Part shown: positions 59,282 through 64,000 of the stretch, piece by piece
How the letters are laid out: every line of letters begins with the position of its first letter
How positions within the stretch are numbered: position 1 is the stretch's first letter
Assembly: GCA_022385755.1 (NCBI GenBank)
Contig: MU278350.1
Location: 439,965 to 503,964, forward strand
DNA: 64,000 nucleotides
Direction of reading: 5' to 3'
Origin: Trametopsis cervina
Lineage: Eukaryota > Basidiomycota > Agaricomycetes > Polyporales > Irpicaceae
The notes under the pieces: model-generated
The model's database searches: none
Seen by the model: only the letters and a program-made list of their open reading frames with translations
Told to the model about the DNA's origin: nothing
Made by a program: the position numbers and the translations under genes

Positions 59282-60361
59282 ATGGACGCGTCCCTGTTGG
59301 AACAATTTGCGGCTGCGAGGTCAGGTTCAGGGATTGGGAGGTAAGTGCGATGCGCTAGTTGTATGCGCAAACTCATAACAGCTCGCTATATGCACTACAG
59401 GCCTGTCAGAGAACTGATAGCGACGTACGTCCTACTTGCCCGTTGTGTCTGTTTGGATACTTGGTAACATAGTTGCTCTATCGACGTATGCAGCGATGGA
59501 CCACTGAAAGGGGCAGAATCACAGAGATTTCGGTCATGGTTTACTTCAGAATGTATGGAGCCCTCCCGAGACCTTGACGACTACGGCCAGATGCTGTTCA
59601 CGGGAGATCTTGCTGGTGTGAAGAGAGAATGCGCACGCCGCGTTGCAGTACTCGTCAAGACTGGACTGAGCGAGGACGAAGCTATCACCAAAGCCGGCCA
59701 GGCACAGGCGGAGCTTCGATGGGGTCCTACACGCGTTCCGATATTTGACCTCCTGCTGCTTGCAAGGCATATAGAACCGTTGGGTCGACAGGAAGTCCTT
59801 TCAGTCGTGCAATACCTGATTAACGAGGCCAAAGTCCCTGTCGGGAGTAAAGACCTTTCAGGGTCCATGGCCATCTCCCATGCTATATCGACCATGCCAT
59901 CGTTTGACCCCGAGCTCGCACAAGTCCTTTATGACGCAGGAGAGGACGTCAACGGGCGCAATCGGTATGGTTGTACGCCCGCACACGAGATCTGTATGGT
60001 ACGCCCCGGAGAGGACCGATCGCTCGACGCGCTGGAGTGGTACATCTCCCATGGAGGCAACCTAGATGTGAAGGACAACGACGGCATGACTCCTCGCGCT
60101 ATATTGAACCGGATGCAGGCAGCGTACCGAATCTATCCCGGCCCGAACTCTGCAACAACCATGTCGAAGGCTGTGGCGAAGGAGGACCAGCGGAGGGCAC
60201 GACTCAAGGGCAAGTGTTGTGCGTTCTGTGGGCGGGAGGCAGAACATCTCATGGCGTGTTCGCGGTGCAAGGCGACTTATTGTTCCCCGACTCCTGGAAA
60301 GAGTTGTCAAAAAGCAGACTGGCCGTTTCATAAGACGGAGTGTGGGAAGGTCGGGAAGTAG
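59282..60361 (+). CDS. Ankyrin-repeat protein with C-terminal MYND zinc finger
   Basis: Three exons (59282-59340, 59401-59424, 59494-60361) join in phase to 316 residues. The second exon is only 24 nt. The middle of the protein holds ankyrin-like repeats, e.g. ELAQVLYDAGEDVNGRNRYG and CTPAHEICMVRPGEDRSLDA followed by HGGNLDVKDNDGMTPRAILN. The C-terminus is a MYND finger: CCAFCGREAEHLMACSRC, KATYCSPTPGKSCQKADW, PFHKTEC, with all eight Cys/His ligands. MYND fingers bind proline-rich peptides and both domains mediate protein binding, so an adaptor role is inferred. Ankyrin-MYND proteins are numerous in Agaricomycetes. A MITE begins 24 bp after the stop, so it likely sits in the 3' UTR. Confidence 0.88.
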
Positions 60362-60384
60362 ACTCGTTATTAGGGGGAGAGTAA

Positions 60385-60430
60385 GGCCCAGTTCGGGAAG
60401 CGCGATTCTCGCCAGAATCTTGCTTTTCCG
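60385..60430 (+). repeat. MITE left terminal inverted repeat
   Basis: 46 bp identical to the reverse complement of 60844-60889. Identity stops sharply at the 47th base. Confidence 0.9.
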
Positions 60431-60843
60431 GATTCTCGGCCCCTCAGATTCTTTTTGAAAGAAACGCATCAAAAACCAGTCTGCTTTCCGAACGCACGCG
60501 ATTCTCGACGGATTCTGGGTGACTCGCTGTGATCTGTGACATTTATGTGACATGGGCAAATTTGCACTATTTCTGCTCCTGTATCCTATTCCTCTCATCT
60601 AACTTTGTAACATTTATACACAAAGACAATAACAAACATAATTACATATATCCTTAGGCCACAATCATTGTTTTTCGCAGCCAGGAGTGCATACATAGTC
60701 ATGAGTTGCAATGGGTCTGTCCGGCGCTACGTGGTGATGTGTGTTACAAAAGTGACACGACAAGAAACTCCGGGACTGCCGCGGGGAAGCGCTCGCTCCA
60801 GTTTCTTTCCAGTTTCTCCTGGGCGCCAAAAAGGATCCGGCAA

Positions 60844-60889
60844 CGGAAAAGCAAGATTCTGGCGAGAATCGCGCTTCCCGAACTGGGCC
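60844..60889 (-). repeat. MITE right terminal inverted repeat
   Basis: 46 bp, the reverse complement of 60385-60430, without mismatch. Perfect identity suggests recent insertion. Confidence 0.9.
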
Positions 60890-60892
60890 TAA

Positions 60893-61283
60893 GTACCCGT
60901 TCCTGAGCCTCCATCTCCCTGGCCTGAATGGAAACCACGCAGCGCTCGACTCCTTGTGTACCATAACGATTGTATTGACTTGACCCGCTGAAATGATTTT
61001 GTAAGCTTTCCCCCCAATAGATTGATAGAATCATTCTGCGAGTGAAAGGCCGACTAAAGATGTCAGCATACCTGGCTGCGAACTCAACGAAGCTGGGGTT
61101 GCTCGCGGCATCGTGGTGTAAGAGTGGCTACTCGGAGCTTGCCATTTAATCGTACTGTTTTCCACTGTATCCGTGGTAGACCTCCCATAATCAACAGAGT
61201 GATTTTAACCTCTGACGAACTCAGGAACGCACTGAACATCATGTCAGTCAGTCGAAGGTGCACAGCATACGATATTTCGAACA
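60893..61283. other. Spacer after the MITE
   Basis: About 390 bp between the MITE's right TAA duplication and the ATG of the Tudor-like gene. This is presumed promoter; no gene is seen. Confidence 0.4.
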
Positions 61284-61718
61284 ATGCTCACGTGGTTCTG
61301 GCACACACAGCGCATTGAAAGGAAGGATGGTCTGTCGATTAAGGTCGGTGATACGGTTTGGACACGGTTCAGAGATGGCAAACATGAAGGCGATGTGAGT
61401 CGCGTTCATAGGTCGCTGGGCACATCCAAAACTTGAGATTTCCTAATCAAGGTTAAAGCCGTGGCTAAAAATGAACAGGAACTTAAGGAGGCTGGGAATT
61501 TGGTGTGGCCGTGAAGAATCCCCTAAAGGTAGGCACCGTACGCACTGTGCTCTCGAGACAGTAATTCCATCTAATTTTCTCTCATAAAACCAGGTTATCT
61601 TTGAAGACCAGGTTAGTACAAATCTGATGACGTTTTGACGAAATTCGACTTACCAGTATAACAGCATGGACATACTGTGTCGCATAACCTGGCCACGCTG
61701 GAACACGTTGCACAGTAG
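61284..61718 (+). pseudogene. Small Tudor-like (hypervirulence-associated, DUF2945) gene with apparent frame break
   Basis: The start MLTWFWHTQRIERKDGLSIK then VGDTVWTRFRDGKHEGD, a 60-70 nt intron, VKAVAKNEQELKEAGN, FGVAVKNPLKVIFEDQ, another intron and HGHTVSHNLATLEHVAQ (TAG at 61716-61718) together match the Hva1-type Tudor family. However, VKAVAKNEQELKEAGN and FGVAVKNPLK are in different frames, about one base out of step at 61493-61503, and no intron fits between them. Read straight through, frame 1 stops at a TGA at about 61511. A donor at TTG^GTGTGG (about 61503) joined to the acceptor before VIFEDQ would restore the frame but delete the VKNPLK block. So this is a frameshifted gene, an assembly error, or an unusual splice form. 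Function in this family is unclear. Confidence 0.65.
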
Positions 61719-61994
61719 TGGATATATGCTGTAGATAGGTATTGACCAAAGAAACATATTTGAGCCGTGTCTGTCAGACATCACTCGCAGCTCGAGAGTC
61801 GACCAATTGCATTTATAATCTCTGAGGTTGTGGTAGCAGAGTGAACAACAGACCATTGCAGCTGTAACGGCCGCGGTATGAGCTTCACGGGCGCAATCAC
61901 GTGGAGGCACCGGGTGTTACGGCCGACGCCGTCTCTTGCACCAAACCTGTCTCTTCCGTCGCGTTCGTCATCTCCCCATCCCTTTCTAACCAAC

Positions 61995-62761
61995 ATGTTC
62001 TCTACACGAGCCACTGGTCTGCGCCATGCTTTTAGACAAGCTGCATTGAGCTCTAAATCCTGTACGTATCCTTTGTTATAGCGCGCTCTATCACCTCATC
62101 GTGGTGTGTTTAGCTCAGAGCCAGGCCGTCCGGACGACCATCGCGAAACGGTGAGGGATTTCGCGCAAGAACGGAATACTACTGGGTTCGAAGACTTACA
62201 TACCATTTGCTTATCAGGTCTGTTCAGACACAGTCCTTGCCCCCAAGTGCCGCGGACAAAATCCTCAACGAACAGCGACTCAAGCGACCCAGTAGCCCGC
62301 ACTTCACCATCTACCAACCCCAGCTTACATGGGTCGGCTCGATCGCTAACCGTATTACTGGGACTGGACTGAGTGTCTGTAAGTCTGTTCAGCGTGCACA
62401 CACGATATGCCCCCTTTAACTCCGTGTACCTCAGTGCTCTACGGGTACGCCCTTGCGTACCTCGTCGCCCCTGAGACATTCGCCTCTGCCAACGTGATTG
62501 AGCTCATCCACGGTCTGCCTGAGGCCGTGAAATACACAGGCAAGACCATCTTGGCTGCGCCCTTTGCCTTCCATTCTATCAACGGCTTGAGGCACTTGGC
62601 CTGGGACTCGGGAAGATGTATGTCCTCCGCTCTATCGACTCCATGCCTATCGTCAATTGACTGTTGTATATATAGTGCTTACTTTGAAGGGTGCTTACAC
62701 TTCTGGGTACGCAGTGTTGGGAGCGTCTGCTATCGCAACAGTTGGGCTTGTTTTGTGGTAA
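61995..62761 (+). CDS. SDH3: Succinate dehydrogenase cytochrome b560 subunit (complex II, SdhC)
   Basis: Five exons join in phase to about 178 residues. The N-terminus [20 protein letters not shown] is Arg-rich, Ser-rich and lacks acids, a mitochondrial presequence. The mature part has the family start [20 protein letters not shown] with [10 protein letters not shown], the first helix LYGYALAYL, the second region with [16 protein letters not shown] (the haem-ligand His motif H-X-X-X-G-X-R-H) and the third helix [17 protein letters not shown] at the very end. It is an inner-membrane anchor of complex II that binds haem b and forms part of the ubiquinone site, which is also the target of SDHI fungicides. 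An in-frame ATG at 61878 would add 39 residues, but 61995 gives a normal presequence. Confidence 0.92.
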
Positions 62762-63321
62762 ACAATGACCAAACAGTCAAGTCACATTGTTGTATCTTCC
62801 AAAGACCCCTGGTTAGCATACCTCAAACTTCATAAGCTACCGGTGCTCCGAAATACGTAAGCTCGATGACGCTTATGAATACCGGCACTACGGTAAGAGT
62901 ACAGCATTCGCCAGTGCATGCCGTCTTTACATACTGTACATTGCTTTTTATCCCATCCTACACGCAAACGGGACGAGGTGATGAAATAGACAACAATAAG
63001 ATCCGACGGACAGACAAACCTTGTCCCATTCTTGCTGCCCTGGTCCCATCGTGTAGAATGGAGTATTCGTACGTCCGTCGCGACATTATCTTGCATTCAC
63101 TGCATTGCACTGCTTCGAGCGTAACGTGCCTCGGTGCATAGTATTCAGCTATTTGAAAGTGGTGTTATAGGTAGTTTGACTGTGGCAATGTCAACATCAC
63201 TGATGATATGTGATTGTCTTGTAGATGTAAACGAGGCTGTGTCTGACGCTCACAGTTCATGTATATATGACGGATGCTATCCTGACGTGACTGCCCACTG
63301 ACCTTTTAGCAGTCTGTAAAG
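62762..63321. other. Spacer between SDH3 and the RS-rich gene
   Basis: These 560 bp contain 3' flank and promoter sequence. A plus-strand 91-codon frame (62866-63141) has no domain signal and is not taken as a gene. Confidence 0.4.
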
Positions 63322-64000
63322 ATGGGAAACAAACACTCCGTCCTGGAAGATGAACATCAGGATCGAGAGTATCAGACCTTGGTTGAAGCTGTTGATAGAG
63401 CAGAAGGACGACAGCCGAGGCTCAATGCCAGTGGCGCTTATGACCTCGAAGCTGGCTATGCGCCTTATTTCAGACCCAACGCAGGCTACAATCCCTACAC
63501 GGGCGTATTTGCAGATCCAGAGCCAAACACCCGCATAAGTGAGGTGTCCAGCTCACTGTGTAGAAATCTTCCCTGATATTCTCTCGCATCCAGATACCCT
63601 TCGTAGTGCGATCCGACAACCAAGTTATCCCGTTTATCCACCACCCCAGGCAGGGTATCGGACTGAAATCCAAAACGCGACGAATCCACCTCGTGATCTT
63701 TTTTCTAACGAGGTTAGATATGGCTGGGAACCCCCCATCCGAGCTGACGGTGGGGTGTATTACGACCCCCGCCGTCCTTATTCACCTCCCCCAAGCCCAC
63801 GTGGACATGCTTCACGCCTTGAATCGCCTCCGAGGGATCCCGTCATCGTTGTGCCTCCTGTACGGAGTTATTCTCCCCCTTGTATCATTCGGCGCCATTC
63901 TCCTTCTCGTCTAACTCATATATCTCCATCTCGTTCTCGTCGGTCTCGTTCTCGGTCTTATTCTCCTCGTTATAGACGGTCGCGTTCGTCGCCTCGTCTT
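63322..64000 (+). CDS. Arg/Ser-rich protein, 5' part only (runs off the window)
   Basis: The gene starts MGNKHSVLEDEHQDREYQTL. The second residue Gly in MGNKHS is a good N-myristoylation signal (MGXXXS). One intron (63539-63593, GTGAGG...ATCCAG) joins in phase to TLRSAIRQPSYPVYPPPQAG, a Pro/Tyr-rich middle with PRRPYSPPPSPRGHASRLES, and from about 63880 a clear run of Ser-Arg dipeptides (SPSRSRRSRSRSYSPRYRRS). RS repeats are usual in splicing factors, but a myristoylation signal is not, so the class is unclear. The 3' end lies beyond 64000. Confidence 0.7.

Larger units (their letters stand above)
60385..60889. mobile_element. PIF/Harbinger-like MITE (505 bp, TAA target duplication)
   Basis: A perfect 46-bp terminal inverted repeat opens at 60385 (GGCCCAGTTCGGGAAGCGCG...) and closes at 60844-60889. 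TAA flanks both ends (60382-60384 and 60890-60892). A 3-bp TAA/TTA duplication and termini beginning GGCC fit the PIF/Harbinger superfamily. No transposase frame is present inside the 505 bp, so the element is non-autonomous. The termini hold a small palindrome GATTCTCGCCAGAATC, and related GATTCTCG motifs recur near 60434 and 60500, possible transposase-binding sites. Confidence 0.88.

Noticed and set aside
1..64000. CRISPR arrays, pheromone precursors with CaaX ends, secondary-metabolite core genes
   Set aside because: No regularly spaced repeats, no short ORF ending in a convincing CaaX box, and no synthase core motifs were found.

Overview
This window looks like nuclear DNA of a filamentous basidiomycete, most likely an Agaricomycete. 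Genes are short and packed on both strands. Most are cut by many introns of about 46-75 nt with GTRNGT donors and YAG acceptors, so the proteins appear only when several open frames are joined. Moderately high GC, pyrimidine-rich upstream tracts, intron-containing nuclear tRNA genes and family content (SPX phosphate transporter, APSES factor, MYND-ankyrin protein, monothiol glutaredoxin) fit this. I cannot name the genus. No prokaryotic operon, CRISPR array, rRNA or complete autonomous transposon is visible.

Layout. 0-10 kb: a proline-rich coiled-coil protein with a WH2-like motif (minus), a four-helix membrane protein (minus), a Nudix CoA diphosphatase (minus) and a Tvp38/VTT-family Golgi membrane protein (plus). 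10-12 kb: an inverted pair of intron-containing tRNA-Ile(AAU) genes. 12.7-23 kb: a low-complexity orphan protein (plus), a four-finger CCCH protein (minus) and a multi-exon coiled-coil orphan (minus), with long spacers. 22.6-26.6 kb: a gene-poor stretch. 26.6-32 kb: a nuclear RING protein (plus), Erv41-type COPII cargo protein (minus) and checkpoint clamp subunit Hus1 (plus). 31.9-35.4 kb: a second gene-poor stretch. 35.4-42.5 kb: Maf-type nucleotide pyrophosphatase (minus) divergent from an SPX-DASS phosphate transporter (plus), then a tail-anchored SAM-domain protein (minus). 42.5-45.6 kb: a third spacer. 45.6-53.2 kb: APSES DNA-binding protein, a possible small membrane protein, ornithine decarboxylase and PP2A activator PTPA, all minus. 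53.7-64 kb: all plus strand: Ku70, Grx3/4-type glutaredoxin, ankyrin-MYND protein, a PIF/Harbinger-like MITE, a Tudor-like small protein with an apparent frame break, succinate dehydrogenase subunit C, and the 5' part of an RS-rich protein that runs off the end.

These are mostly single-copy housekeeping genes, not a pathway cluster. Hus1, Ku70 and the RING protein all touch DNA-damage handling, but they lie far apart and nothing in the sequence links them. The clearest non-obvious items are the 505-bp MITE with 46-bp perfect terminal repeats and TAA target duplication, the frame break (or donor switch) in the Tudor-like gene, the micro-exons (18 and 24 nt), the WH2/polyproline protein, the tail-anchored SAM protein, and the long open leader of ornithine decarboxylase. 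I did not find a convincing undescribed multi-gene system.
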